This document shows positions 8,994-20,041 of a stretch of 64,000 bases of DNA, in pieces; within the stretch, counting starts at the first letter, position 1, and each line of letters opens with the position of its first letter. The notes under the pieces are model-generated. The model had not been told where the DNA came from. It did no database searches and was given only the letters and a program-made list of their open reading frames with translations. A program made the translations under genes and the position numbers. Where the stretch lies: positions 5,394,001-5,458,000 of the forward strand of contig NZ_CP139960.1 of NCBI RefSeq assembly GCF_034424215.1, in the 5' to 3' direction. This DNA comes from Niabella yanshanensis. GTDB taxonomy: Bacteria; Bacteroidota; Bacteroidia; Chitinophagales; Chitinophagaceae.

Positions 8994-9617
8994 TCATAAA
9001 TTCCGATAGGCCTGTTCGATAACAAAGTTAACAGCCTCCTTCACTTCATTTCTTCCTTCTTCACTTTTCATATCCAGGCCGCAAAATATGCTGCCATTTA
9101 CAGCCTGGTACATATTGAGATAATAGAGGCCTGAAACTAATAACGCAGTAATAGCACGGTAACGGGCTGCATTTTTGCCAAAATGGGGGTCTACAATGGC
9201 CTCGAACAACCGTTCTCCGTTTTCTTCCTGCTTGTCGGTTAATTTTTTTAGTGATCTTCTGCTTTCAGAAAGGCGCCATAAAATAATTCTTTGAAACTCC
9301 TTGTTCTGAAACATATAGTCAAATTGTGATATAAGCATATGTTTGGTGAGCGCTTCTCCGCCATCGCTTATTTCCGCCGGTTCTGCAACTACATTACTCC
9401 AGAAATCATGAGAACGGATATACTCGTCAATCAATTGATCCGTACCTCCAAAATAATTATAGATCAGTTTCTTATCCAGGCCGGCGGTAACCGCTATGTC
9501 ATTTACTTTCAAAGCAGTATATCCTTTTGTTTTTAGCAGTTTCCCCACGGCGTTCAGCAGCTTCTGTTTGCTTTTTTCTTTACTTCTTATAGGACCCTCT
9601 ACAATTTTTCTTTTCAT
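8994..9617 (-). CDS. TetR/AcrR-family transcriptional regulator
   Basis: The product is 207 residues. The N-terminal helix-turn-helix reads LLNAVGKLLKTKGYTALKV, NDIAVTAGLDKKLIYNYFG, the canonical TetR_N pattern ending in the YxYF recognition helix. The C-terminal ligand-binding domain is helical and not assignable. It is convergent with the membrane protein gene at 8304. Its target is unknown; the neighbouring plus-strand gene at 9898 is broken. Confidence 0.9.
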   Translation of the reverse strand: MKRKIVEGPIRSKEKSKQKLLNAVGKLLKTKGYTALKVNDIAVTAGLDKKLIYNYFGGTDQLIDEYIRSHDFWSNVVAEPAEISDGGEALTKHMLISQFDYMFQNKEFQRIILWRLSESRRSLKKLTDKQEENGERLFEAIVDPHFGKNAARYRAITALLVSGLYYLNMYQAVNGSIFCGLDMKSEEGRNEVKEAVNFVIEQAYRNL

Positions 9618-9897
9618 AAAAATATAATTCGGAAAACAAATACTTTTTTAAAGTTAATCAACTTTTATCTGTCACTAATTGGTGAGTTATTGTAAGTTTG
9701 TGATATAAAAAACTATCGTTTGTGTTAGTAAGCATTGATGTCGCCGCCGTAAGTGCAGCGGACAGGCTTTTTTGCTGTGGCATCAGAAAAAGGCAGAATA
9801 TTTTTATCATTGCGGGGGTGGTTATGCGCCATGTTTTATGATTTTACAAAAAATGACCCGGCTTTAACCTTATAGATTCAAAGAAGTGATCAGATAA

Positions 9898-10942
9898 ATG
9901 AAACAGGCTATTTTTTTTCTTATCGGATAGTGCTTTTTATATGGATCATGCTTATGGCAGGTGCAAAGAGCAGGAAAAGGAAGAGCCGGACCTGTGGAAA
10001 AAAGATATGGTTTTAACAGGGGCTCCGTCTGAAAGTAATAGCAATGATGTCAAAGAAAAGAAGGAATCTTTCCCGCATTTTATGGTTTTAATACAGTAGG
10101 CGGTGAACTAATAAAGATTGCAGCTTTTGAACCTTCGGAACACGATCCTTTTTGGGGAGGCTAACTGTTTTGTAGCAACCAAGTACCTCGATGACAGGGT
10201 TATAAAAAAAGATACTTTACTCAAAAATGAATATGTATATGCCAGGATAGACGCGGCCAGTGTACAGCAACAAAAAGCGGGTAATAATCATTACCCGCTG
10301 CTTACAGCCAGGCAAACGTTTAAGGGCCAGGCCATTACCGAAAAGACCATCAATTTTATCTTGCTTGACGTAAACAGCCTGGAACATTTTACGTTGGTGT
10401 ACGAAGGCATATCTTCTATCCGTTGTTATGAGTGTATCGATGGCAATTATCAACCGGCGCCTATTTTAGATGCAAAACAGGGTTTAAAGGCGGTGCTCCT
10501 CGAGTATGCCAATAAAAGTAAATGGGTATACCGGCCTGCCACACAGGCTGAGAAAGATGCAAGGCATTTCTCACCTATGAACAAAAATGGAACGAGGATA
10601 ACAGGGAGGATAATCACCTGGCAAACGGACATTCGGGTATTTCTGAACCTATTTGCAGTACGTATTATAAAGACAACATTTTTAAACTTACAGCGGAGCA
10701 TGACAGTGTTACGGATTCAATAGAAAATGAATATTTTAAAATCCTGTCTTATTTCAGGGGAAATATCCTGGGTTTCGATAAGCAGAAGCAGCTGTATTTT
10801 CCGGTTTATATTGAAAGCTGTTATTACCGGTTGTGATAAAAAGATAAAGTTTGTTTCGCCGCAAACCATTGAAATACTGTATGATGAGTATAATGCAAAA
10901 GAGGTTTACACGGTTGAATTGAGCAAAATCCGGTTTAAGTAG
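9898..10942 (+). pseudogene. Hypothetical gene broken by several frameshifts
   Basis: The coding signal jumps between frames but reads as one protein when pieced together. Pieces in order: 9941-~10072 (MDHAYGRCKEQEKEEPDLW), 10075-10161 (AFYGFNTVGGELIKIAAFEP), 10154-~10560 (GEANCFVATKYLDDR, NNHYPLLTARQTFKG), 10564-10833 (AFLTYEQKWNEDN, NEYFKILSYFRGNILGFDKQ) and 10832-10942 (DKKIKFVSPQTIEILYDEY, ending ELSKIRFK). At least four shifts are needed. A short MKQAIFFLIG at 9898 followed by TAG may be the original signal-peptide start. I recognise no family. Assembly error is possible, but the number of shifts suggests decay. Confidence 0.65.
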
Positions 10943-11179
10943 TGTGAGCAGAAGACGATGTCGGCGATAGGAGATCCTGTAAAATGTGCTAAGGCGCTTT
11001 GCGAATTATAACGCGTTGGTTGCGAATTGTAAATGCAGGCAGCGTAATATGCTTAGGTGGCTTTTTTGTTCCTGATAAATAAGTAGAACAATGTGGCAGA
11101 TGCACGGGCCTCTTTTATCTTCAAAAATCAACCCGGGGTAACACTTATTACATGATGCCGGGATAGGAATTTGCTATAA

Positions 11180-11489
11180 TTCTTATTTAATATACCCGCC
11201 CTCGCAGACTATGAAACTATTCAGGCCGTTGCTATCCCAATTACCCCGGCAAAAGATAAAAGCCGGTATATCATTTAGATCGTTCCTAAAAACTTTAACA
11301 AGGGACAAATAATTGAGTTGATAGCAGATCCGGCTCCGGAAAAGCTGGATCAGTATTATAAGGAGTGCCATATCTGCGGCGCCACGGAGGCAGCTCTGTA
11401 TAGCTACCAGGGAATACTTATTTTAAGATGATGCTACTAACGATGACTACATTTATGCTGTTTGCGAAAAATGTATCGGGTTGAAATAA
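11180..11489 (+). pseudogene. Zinc-ribbon-like gene relic
   Basis: One frame reads NIPALADYETIQAVAIPITP, then a TAG at 11276-11278, then IVPKNFNKGQIIELIADPAP and YYKECHICGATEAALYSYQG. After a frameshift near 11425 it reads DDATNDDYIYAVCEKCIGLK and stops at 11489. Two CxxC pairs (CHIC and CEKC) suggest a metal-binding ribbon protein. No intact start is visible. It sits directly after another disrupted gene. Confidence 0.5.
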
Positions 11490-11577
11490 GGAAGGCATAC
11501 GGGTGGCTTTGCTTGCAAACATTGTGGTAAACGGTATTTTACTTTTCAGTTTACATAATTCGTTGAAATTACAAGCT

Positions 11578-12177
11578 CTATTGAAAGTAATAGGCTTTTT
11601 GATCAACGGTGTCGCACCAAAACCGCTTATGAATATTTTTGCTTTGTATATTGCTGTGCCGGGAGTAGCCGGTTAGTTCATTGATTCTCTTCTTATTCCA
11701 CCAGTCAAAATCATGCTGAAGGCTCTCAGGATTATTGCCGGCTAAACTGTCTTTACTTAGATCCAGTTTTTTGATGATAGCCGCCGCTGTGGTAGTGTCA
11801 CAGTTAAAGGAGAACATGTAGTCCGCATCCTGCCCGATCGCATCATCAAAGCAATAAATATTGGTTATATCTGGTGTAATATCCACTTGAAGAAAATGTC
11901 TGAAATTTTTCCGGTTGGCTTCTGTATCGGGTTGGTCACTGTTAAAAGGAGGGAAGAGCGGATCGATGATCTTTTTAGCCAGGTTAATAGTAACCGCTGT
12001 GCCTCTGTCTACCGTATAGGAAAGCGTGTAGTATCCCGTTCCAATCAGCGCAAAAAAAGCAACTAAAGAAACCAGGAGGGAGCCTTTACTTTTTCTGATA
12101 ATGGCAACAATTAGAAAAACGAGTATGATGAATGCCAGCAGTATCAGGACAGTTAGTAATATCTTCAACTTCAGCAT
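11578..12177 (-). CDS. Hypothetical membrane-anchored protein
   Basis: The product is 199 residues. Two membrane segments lie at the N-terminus (~5-28, ILLTVLILLAFIILVFLIVA, and ~33-52, GSLLVSLVAFFALIGTGYY). An extracytoplasmic domain of ~145 residues follows, containing DITPDITNIYCFDDAIGQDA and FDWWNKKRINELTGYS. No family is recognised. The gene lies about 60 bases after the secreted protein at 12237-13004 on the same strand, and the two may form an operon. Confidence 0.6.
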   Translation of the reverse strand: MLKLKILLTVLILLAFIILVFLIVAIIRKSKGSLLVSLVAFFALIGTGYYTLSYTVDRGTAVTINLAKKIIDPLFPPFNSDQPDTEANRKNFRHFLQVDITPDITNIYCFDDAIGQDADYMFSFNCDTTTAAAIIKKLDLSKDSLAGNNPESLQHDFDWWNKKRINELTGYSRHSNIQSKNIHKRFWCDTVDQKAYYFQ

Positions 12178-12236
12178 ATAGTTTGCTTATATTTACTATA
12201 GTTTTCAAAGGGGGGAGGCGTATATACTGGTTCTCA

Positions 12237-13004
12237 TCAGGCTTCGTCAATGATCCACGAAGGGTATTGGGCTACATAGACCCACCGGCCGTTTTCTTTT
12301 TTGATAAAAATGAAACTCCGGCAAATTTTATTCTCCCCACATAAAAAAGAGAACAGGTAACAGCCTTTCGAGCCTTCCGCGTTGAAAACAGCACGGTAGA
12401 CTTTGTCCGCTTGTATACAGAACTCATTCTGTTCACAATCTGCTGCTTTTTTTTGATATTGATAGTGAGCCAGGTTAAAAGAAGATAACTCCAGTGGAAT
12501 ACTTTCTCCTTTATAATTGATCTGTTGCTTTATCAGCCCGATATAAGATTCGCCGATAATTGTGTCAAAACGGTGGAGGTTGTTTTTTTGAAAATCATCG
12601 AGCAGGTTAGCATAATTGTTCTGCCAGTCTTTTTCGGTCTTTAAGTTACGGCTTCGGGCAACATACTGGTAGGTATATAAGGTATCTGCCAGTTGAACTA
12701 TTATTTTTTTATTTTGAAGTTGTGTTGTAATCGAATCCACATAGTGTTCAAAATTGGCCATTTCTTTATAAATCCCTTTTTGTTTAACAGAGTCTGGCTC
12801 AAAAGCAAGGGCCATTTTAAAAGATTCCCTCATTAATTGATAGCCCTTGTTAGTCTTTAGGAAACTCGCTGCCGAATTAGGATTCGTGTTTAAGTACTGG
12901 CAAAGTGTTTCGCTGATGATCGATCGCTCTGTGGCAAGGTCAACCGACTGAGAAAAAGACAACTGTGCAAAAGATAAAAAAAGCAGGGGTAAGATTAATT
13001 TCAT
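12237..13004 (-). CDS. Secreted hypothetical protein
   Basis: The product is 255 residues and begins with a signal peptide (MKLILPLLFLSFAQLSFSQS, cleavage near residue 19). The rest is soluble and helix-rich, with three Cys near the C-terminus (AADCEQNEFCI, GSKGCYLFSFLCG). No family is recognised. A TAnnTTTG box at 13018-13025 lies just upstream and supports this start. Confidence 0.65.
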   Translation of the reverse strand: MKLILPLLFLSFAQLSFSQSVDLATERSIISETLCQYLNTNPNSAASFLKTNKGYQLMRESFKMALAFEPDSVKQKGIYKEMANFEHYVDSITTQLQNKKIIVQLADTLYTYQYVARSRNLKTEKDWQNNYANLLDDFQKNNLHRFDTIIGESYIGLIKQQINYKGESIPLELSSFNLAHYQYQKKAADCEQNEFCIQADKVYRAVFNAEGSKGCYLFSFLCGENKICRSFIFIKKENGRWVYVAQYPSWIIDEA

Positions 13005-13017
13005 AGTTATGTTGTTA

Positions 13018-13025
13018 CAAATATA
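13018..13025 (-). promoter_or_regulatory. Candidate -7 promoter box
   Basis: The minus strand reads TATATTTG (TAnnTTTG consensus) 14 bases before the ATG at 13004, implying a very short untranslated leader. Confidence 0.4.
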
Positions 13026-13204
13026 GATATACAGGTCTCATTCTCATCAGATTTTTAAGAAAATTTATGTACTGTACATTGCAAGCGTTTGGCGTTAAGC
13101 GTATTAGATGTTGTCGGGAAGTTTAATTTGTTTGGAGTGAAGAATTTACTTGCAAAAGTACAGCCCTTATAGGGTAGTCAAGTTTTCGCAGGATAAACTT
13201 TTAA

Positions 13205-14878
<1,674 letters not shown>

Positions 14879-14890
14879 ACAAATTATAGC

Positions 14891-14920
14891 AGAGGCGGGT
14901 TATCCCGCCTCTTTCTTTAT
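14891..14920 (+). terminator. Intrinsic terminator of the ABC-F gene
   Basis: Arms AGAGGCGGG (14891-14899) and CCCGCCTCT (14904-14912) pair perfectly around TTAT, followed by TTCTTTAT. Confidence 0.85.
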
Positions 14921-15018
14921 ACCTGACCGCTCATCACAATTCTGCACAGATGAATGTTGGTTTTTACTACTTTCATGCGGCTATATGCGAATTTTTCGTT
15001 TTACATTAAGAATACAAT

Positions 15019-16211
15019 ATGACAAAAAAGTTTTTATTAACGATCTCGCTGTCTATGGCAGTAGGAGGTTTGCTGCATGCGCAGGACGATCTTATTAAAA
15101 AGATAAGCGACAATAAGACGCAGGGGAAAGCTGGCTATACTTTTAAAAGAACGATTGACCTGGCAACTACGCCGATTGAGAACCAGGGTTCATCCGGAAC
15201 CTGTTGGAGTTATTCTACCAATTCCTTTTTAGAATCGGAGATGATTAAAGCCGGCAGAACACCAGTGCCGCTTGCAAAGATCTACACGGCAAGATGCTCT
15301 TATATAGATAAGGCAGATAATTTGTAAGAATGAACGGTGCGGTAAGCTGGGGTGATGGGGGCGAGCCGCATGATGTAGTGAATATGTATGCTAAATACGG
15401 TATCCTGCCTTATGATAATTACACGGGCCTGGTAAATGGCGCCACCAAAAATAATTTCAACGCCATGCAAACCGGTTTGAAGGCTATGCTCGATTCGATT
15501 GTAAAGAATCCTACAGGCACTGTGGATCTGACCTGGAAAGCTCGATTTAAAGATTCATTGGATAAGTATCTGGGGGCAGTACCTCAGCAATTCGAGTATA
15601 AGGGTAAGCAGTATACGCCGGTAAGTTTTGCAAAAGAAGTAGTGGGTTTGAATCCTGATGATTATATTGAGTTTATTTCCCAGAACAATACTCCTTATTG
15701 GCAGAAAGCTATGATGATGGTGCCCGATAACTGGGCTTTTCAATGGGACTGGAATATTCCTGCTCAGGAATTCACGAATATTATCGACAATGCGTTGAAA
15801 TTAGGTTATACGGTAGCATGGGGTACCGATGTATCAGAGCCGTTTTTCAGCTGGCCTAACGGGGTGGCTTTTGTTCCTCAAAATCCGGAAAATTATAAAG
15901 GTGGATTAACCGATGAGCAAAAGAAAGAATTATTTAACGGCCCTAAACCAGAACCTGAGATTACCGCCGAATTAAGGCAAAAAGGACTGGAAAACCTGAG
16001 AACGACTGACGATCATGGTATGCATATCGTTGGTATGGCTAAAGATCAGCATGGTAAAGACTACTATCTGGTTAAAAACTCCTGGGGTGAAAGTAATGAC
16101 TTTAAAGGGTTTTTATATGTAACCAAGGCCTATGTACAATACAAGACGACAGGTTTAATGGTGAACAAAAAAGCGCTGCCTGCCAATATTAAGCAGAAGA
16201 TCGGTATCTAA
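15019..16211 (+). pseudogene. C1-family (bleomycin hydrolase/aminopeptidase C-like) peptidase with one frameshift
   Basis: Two adjacent frames make one papain-like peptidase. 15019-15327 carries a signal peptide (MTKKFLLTISLSMAVGGLLHA) and the Cys-nucleophile block QGSSGTCWSYS. From 15330 the other frame carries NGAVSWGDGGEPHDVVNMY, the catalytic His block DDHGMHIVGMA and the Asn block YYLVKNSWGES. The first frame stops at TAA 15325-15327. Adding one T to the TTT run at 15321-15323 would restore a join of the form ADNFVRMNGAV, close to what this family has there. All catalytic residues are present, so this is either a very recent inactivation or a sequence error. A signal peptide indicates export. 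Confidence 0.8.
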
Positions 16212-16238
16212 TATATGGTCTCCCATAGATAATTGATG

Positions 16239-16269
16239 CCTCCTGTTCCTTTTCAGGAGGTTTTTTTTA
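16239..16269 (+). terminator. Intrinsic terminator after the C1 peptidase
   Basis: Arms CCTCCTG (16239-16245) and CAGGAGG (16254-16260) with loop TTCCTTTT are followed by eight T. Confidence 0.85.
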
Positions 16270-16586
16270 TTAAGTAATAAAGCATCAAAGTTTGGCGGTG
16301 CAATTTGGTCCCATGGGGATAAGATACTTGTTGGCAATGGAAGGGAGGGGTTTTGGTACGCAACTCAACCAACATATTAGCAAAACAAGTTGTTTACCGC
16401 CTTTTCGGGAACGTTTGCGTACATTTTCCCAACCGGTTTGACCGGTAAAGAATTTTATTGTGATATATTGAAGCAACATAGCTTTTCCACCTTCTTGTAT
16501 TATTGCCATATTAAGCAGGTAATGTTCGAATTGGAATGTGGCTATGTTGGAAAACTATATTATCTCTAACGTAAAGCTGTCTAAAA
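16270..16586. other. Intergenic region upstream of the Gfo/Idh/MocA gene
   Basis: About 317 bases without a supported gene. It contains two palindromic ACCGGT hexamers at 16432-16437 and 16441-16446, nine bases apart, which might be a regulator site; this is weak evidence. No TAnnTTTG box was found. Confidence 0.35.
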
Positions 16587-17984
16587 ATGGAAAATCATTC
16601 CCGAAGGTCATTCCTTTATTCATTAAGTATGCTGGCTGCGGGCACAGCATTAACCAGTCCGCTGTACGGATTCAGCACGACTAAAAAACTAAAACTGGTA
16701 TTGGTAGGAACCGGTGTGAGAGGTATCTCTTTCTGGGGTAAACGATTGATCGAACAATATCCCGATAAACTGGAATTCGTAGGCCTTTGTGATATCAATC
16801 CCGGCAGGGTAGCGTATGCCAAAAAGTTTATGGGTGCATCCTGTCCCACATTCACCGACTTTGATAAAATGATCAAAGAGCAGAAGCCTGACCTGATTAT
16901 TGTAACAACAAAAGACGCCGTGCATCACGAGTATATCATCAAAGGATTAAAATATGGCTGTGATGTACTAACCGAGAAACCGTTAACTATTGATGAAGAT
17001 AAATGTCAGCAGATTCTGGCTGCAGAGCGTGTATCCAATAAGAAGCTAATTGTTGGATTTAATTATCGCTGGGGACCTTATGTTACGAAAATAAAAGAAC
17101 TGTTGGCTGAGGGCGCCATTGGTGAAGTAACATCAGTTGATTTCAACTGGTATCTCAACACCCACCATGGTGCTTCTTATTTCAGAAGATGGCATGGCCT
17201 GATGAATGGCGGAGGCTCTTTATGGGTACATAAAGCCACGCATCACTTTGACTTGCTCAACTGGTGGCTGGATTCTGACCCCGAAGAAGTATTTGCGTAC
17301 GGAGCGTTGGAGCACTATGGTAAAAACGGGCCTTTCCGTGCCAGGAATTGTCGTACCTGTGATCATAAAAAAGATTGTAAATATTACTGGGATATCACGA
17401 AGAGTGATCACGATATGCGGCTTTATGTTGACAATGAAAAATATGACGGTTATCTCAGGGACGCCTGTCTGTTTCGTAACGAGATCGATATTTATGATAA
17501 GATGTCGGCGCAGATCAGGTATGCCAATAAAGCGGTGGTGAACTATTCTCTGACTACTTATTCACCCTTCGAGGGATGGCGACTGGCATTTAACGGTCAG
17601 AAGGGGCGCATCGAAGCGTGGACTGATATACCGTTTTTCAAAAATGAGAACCTGAGCCAGGCAGAATTACATGCGGCCGAGATGAACCAGAATCTTAAAG
17701 GAGATACAGCTGTGGAACCTGTTATTTTGTTTAAGAACTGGGAGAACTTTAAGACGATTAACGTGACCAGCGAACGAGGCGGACATGGCGGGGGTGACAA
17801 GAGGTTACATGATAAGATCTTTGTTAATCCCAATGCCGCCGATCCTTTAAAACATTCGGCCGGAGTAAGAGATGGTGTGATGTCGGTATTAATAGGAGTG
17901 GCAGCCAGGAAAAGTATACAAACAGGCCAGCCGATCAAAATTGCAAATCTTACAGATCTGAAACCCTCGGCTAACAGGGTATAG
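16587..17984 (+). CDS. Gfo/Idh/MocA-family oxidoreductase with Tat-like signal
   Basis: The product is 465 residues. The N-terminus MENHSRRSFLYSLSMLAAG resembles a twin-arginine signal (SRRSFL), so the enzyme is probably exported folded with its cofactor. The Rossmann motif is VLVGTGVRGISFWG (~38-51), then LCDINPGRV; DVLTEKPLTI is the EKP motif typical of the family. The C-terminal domain contains GGGSLWVHKATHHFDLLNWW and a Cys-rich insert (CRTCDHKKDC) that could bind a metal. Members of this family oxidise or epimerise sugars and related compounds with NAD(P). The substrate is unknown and the gene stands alone. Confidence 0.88.
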   Translation: MENHSRRSFLYSLSMLAAGTALTSPLYGFSTTKKLKLVLVGTGVRGISFWGKRLIEQYPDKLEFVGLCDINPGRVAYAKKFMGASCPTFTDFDKMIKEQKPDLIIVTTKDAVHHEYIIKGLKYGCDVLTEKPLTIDEDKCQQILAAERVSNKKLIVGFNYRWGPYVTKIKELLAEGAIGEVTSVDFNWYLNTHHGASYFRRWHGLMNGGGSLWVHKATHHFDLLNWWLDSDPEEVFAYGALEHYGKNGPFRARNCRTCDHKKDCKYYWDITKSDHDMRLYVDNEKYDGYLRDACLFRNEIDIYDKMSAQIRYANKAVVNYSLTTYSPFEGWRLAFNGQKGRIEAWTDIPFFKNENLSQAELHAAEMNQNLKGDTAVEPVILFKNWENFKTINVTSERGGHGGGDKRLHDKIFVNPNAADPLKHSAGVRDGVMSVLIGVAARKSIQTGQPIKIANLTDLKPSANRV

Positions 17985-18005
17985 AGTAAGGAATATCTTT
18001 ATTGA

Positions 18006-18040
18006 AACTCCGGTTTACTGGTAAGTACACCGGAGTTTTT
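18006..18040 (+). terminator. Intrinsic terminator of the oxidoreductase gene
   Basis: Arms AACTCCGGT (18006-18014) and ACCGGAGTT (18029-18037) pair perfectly and are followed by further T. Confidence 0.85.
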
Positions 18041-18054
18041 AATTGAATAATATT

Positions 18055-18358
18055 CTATATGCTATAATGCGATCTTAATTTTGGGGCTTTTGCAGGATCA
18101 TTAAAGCTGACCATCCAGCAGATCCCCAATTTGTCAATGAATATGCCAAAGTAAGAACCCCCGGAAGGTATCATTCATTGGCATAGTTACCGCCCGTCCG
18201 CAGAAAGTCCATTAAATAGGTGATCTGCCTCCCGCTTTACTATCTGCATTGACGGACACAGAGAAATTGTTGCCTTGCTGATAGCCGGATGCCCATTAGC
18301 CACCGTATCGCTACCGATTAAAGTGGTTTCTCTACTGATCGGCAAACTGATGTGGATG
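18055..18358 (-). pseudogene. PhnB-like VOC (glyoxalase-fold) gene relic
   Basis: The minus strand preserves the second half of a PhnB-type VOC protein in three frames: HISLPISRETTLIGSDT and EADHLFNGLSADG, then VTMPMNDTF, then GGSYFGIFIDKLGICWMVSF ending at the TAG at 18055-18057. The blocks match the family pattern of GSD, LFN.LS.GG, VTMPL.DTFWG and YFGMF.DKFG..WMV in order. The N-terminal half is absent and at least two frameshifts separate the pieces. The intact hisIE terminator directly abuts its 5' end. Confidence 0.7.
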
Positions 18359-18372
18359 ATTCTATTTTTGTC

Positions 18373-18404
18373 TTAAACAAGAAATCCGGGTTAATGGCCC
18401 GGAT
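18373..18404 (-). terminator. Intrinsic terminator of the histidine operon
   Basis: On the minus strand, ATCCGGG and CCCGGAT pair around CCATTAA (plus coordinates 18384-18404), followed by TTCTTGTTT. It lies about 20 bases after the hisIE stop. Confidence 0.75.
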
Positions 18405-18424
18405 AAGCATATGGTTCTTTTATT

Positions 18425-19018
18425 TTATTTTTTATGCCTGGTTTCTAACACCTGTAACACATCGGCCAAAGAGAAACCTTTGGCTTGTAATAATACCAGG
18501 TAATGAAACATCAGGTCGGCTGCCTCTCCCAGAAATAACTCTTTGTTGTCGTCTTTACTTTCGATAACAATTTCAACAGCCTCTTCACCTACTTTCTGAG
18601 CTATTTTGTTAATGCCTTTTGCGAATAACGATGCCGTATAGGACTTTTCGGAAGGGTTGTTCTTCCGGTCAATAATCACTTTTTCCAGTTGCTGCAAAGA
18701 GAATTGATCATTAGCTTCTCCAAAGCAGCTGATATCGCCCGTGTGGCAGGTAGGCCCCTGGGGTTCTGCTTTTATGAGAACGGTATCGTTATCACAATCC
18801 ACCAAAATTTCTTTGACCAGGAGAAAGTTATTGGATGTTTCGCCTTTGGTCCATAAACGTTGTTTACTGCGACTAAAGAAAGTAACTTTCCCCTCCGCCT
18901 GTGTTTTTGCAAAAGCTTCTTCATTCATAAAGCCCAGCATCAGCACTTCCAGCGTAAGTACATCTTGTATAATTACCGGCATCAGGCCGTCGGTATATTT
19001 TGAAAAATCAGGAGCCAT
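18425..19018 (-). CDS. hisIE: Bifunctional phosphoribosyl-AMP cyclohydrolase / phosphoribosyl-ATP pyrophosphatase
   Basis: The product is 197 residues. The HisI half (1-~105) has LGFMNEEAFAKT, FFSRSKQRLWTKGETS and the zinc/active-site block DCDNDTVLI and GPTCHTGDISCF. The HisE half (~110-197) has KSYTASLFAKGINKIAQKVG, EEAVEIVIE and GEAADLMFHYLVLL. Together they carry out steps 2 and 3 of histidine synthesis, removing pyrophosphate from PR-ATP and opening the ring of PR-AMP. The fused form is common. It is the last gene of the operon, 72 bases after hisF. Confidence 0.96.
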   Translation of the reverse strand: MAPDFSKYTDGLMPVIIQDVLTLEVLMLGFMNEEAFAKTQAEGKVTFFSRSKQRLWTKGETSNNFLLVKEILVDCDNDTVLIKAEPQGPTCHTGDISCFGEANDQFSLQQLEKVIIDRKNNPSEKSYTASLFAKGINKIAQKVGEEAVEIVIESKDDNKELFLGEAADLMFHYLVLLQAKGFSLADVLQVLETRHKK

Positions 19019-19090
19019 TTTTTATGATTTTAAGGCCCGTCTTCCGACAGGCAGGTGTATAATTTATTATTTACAATGAACTATCCGCCG

Positions 19091-19846
19091 TTATAACCGC
19101 ACTACAATGTTTTCTTTTTGAAGATATTCTTTTAAATCCTTTATTTCAATTTCTTTAAAATGAAAAATACTGGCCGCCAGCGCTGCATCAGCGTATCCAC
19201 GGGTAAACACTTCCCGGAAATGTTCCATTGAGCCGGCGCCTCCTGATGCAATAACAGGGATGTTTACCGATTGACTGATTTTGGCAGTAATATCAACTGC
19301 GAAACCGGCTTTGGTACCATCATTCTCCATGGAAGTCAGAAGAATTTCTCCGGCTCCCAAATCCCTGCATTGTTTTACCCATTCCGTCGCAAGGAGTGGG
19401 GTAGGCGTGCGCCCCCCATGTGTTACTACTTTCCATATACCATCGAAAAGCTTGATATCTACTGCTACAACCACGCACTGACTTCCGAAATTTTTAGCCA
19501 GTTCGGAAATCAGTTCCGGGCGTTTTACCGCCGATGTATTCACCGAAATTTTATCAGCGCCGTTTTCCAGTAAAACGGAAACGTCATCAACGGTGTTAAT
19601 GCCGCCACCAACAGTGAAAGGTATATTGATATGGGTCGCAATCTTCCTCACCAGATCCGACAGGGTTTTGCGTTTGTCTACGGTAGCGGTAATGTCAAGG
19701 AATACTAATTCATCAGCTCCTTCCTGGCTATAGCGGATGGCCAGTTCTACCGGGTCTCCGGCATCCCTCAACTCCACGAAGTTGGTACCTTTTACGGTTC
19801 GTCCGTCTTTGATATCTAAACAGGGTATAATTCTTTTTGCGAGCAT
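19091..19846 (-). CDS. hisF: Imidazole glycerol phosphate synthase, cyclase subunit
   Basis: The 251-residue TIM barrel begins [20 protein letters not shown], with the catalytic Asp of the CLDIK motif, and has [10 protein letters not shown] and [12 protein letters not shown] phosphate-binding loops and the second catalytic Asp in VVVAVDIK. HisF uses ammonia delivered by HisH to convert PRFAR to IGP and AICAR. HisH is encoded upstream in the same operon, separated by hisA. A 195-base gap with an inverted-repeat element separates it from hisA. Confidence 0.97.
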   Translation of the reverse strand: MLAKRIIPCLDIKDGRTVKGTNFVELRDAGDPVELAIRYSQEGADELVFLDITATVDKRKTLSDLVRKIATHINIPFTVGGGINTVDDVSVLLENGADKISVNTSAVKRPELISELAKNFGSQCVVVAVDIKLFDGIWKVVTHGGRTPTPLLATEWVKQCRDLGAGEILLTSMENDGTKAGFAVDITAKISQSVNIPVIASGGAGSMEHFREVFTRGYADAALAASIFHFKEIEIKDLKEYLQKENIVVRL

Positions 19847-19866
19847 GAAAATTGATATTTATCTTA

Positions 19867-19932
19867 TGTCACCCTGAGCCTGACGAAGGGTGCTTTTAAG
19901 TCCAAACATGGTTCGTGGGGCTCACCATGACA
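19867..19932. repeat. REP-like inverted-repeat element inside the his operon
   Basis: The ends are TGTCACCCTGAGC (19867-19879) and GCTCACCATGACA (19920-19932). The second is the reverse complement of TGTCATGGTGAGC, so the ends form an imperfect 13-bp inverted repeat. The interior contains CTGACGAAGGGTG. The TGTCAnnnTGAGCctgnCGAAGG pattern resembles a short interspersed repeat that I recall from Bacteroidota genomes; copy number here cannot be seen. Confidence 0.55.
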
Positions 19933-20041
19933 TTCGTTGCACGATCTAATTTATTATTCTAAAGACTTAGTTCTTTTTGTTTCGCTTCTGTGCGGTAGTA
20001 GTTGTGAACAATTAATTAGAGATCTCTTAGAAACGAATCCC

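Noticed and set aside
16400-16446. Possible sugar-regulator operator (AACGTTTGCG and paired ACCGGT)
   Set aside because: Half-sites are short and no regulator gene is next to them; kept only as a remark on the intergenic region.
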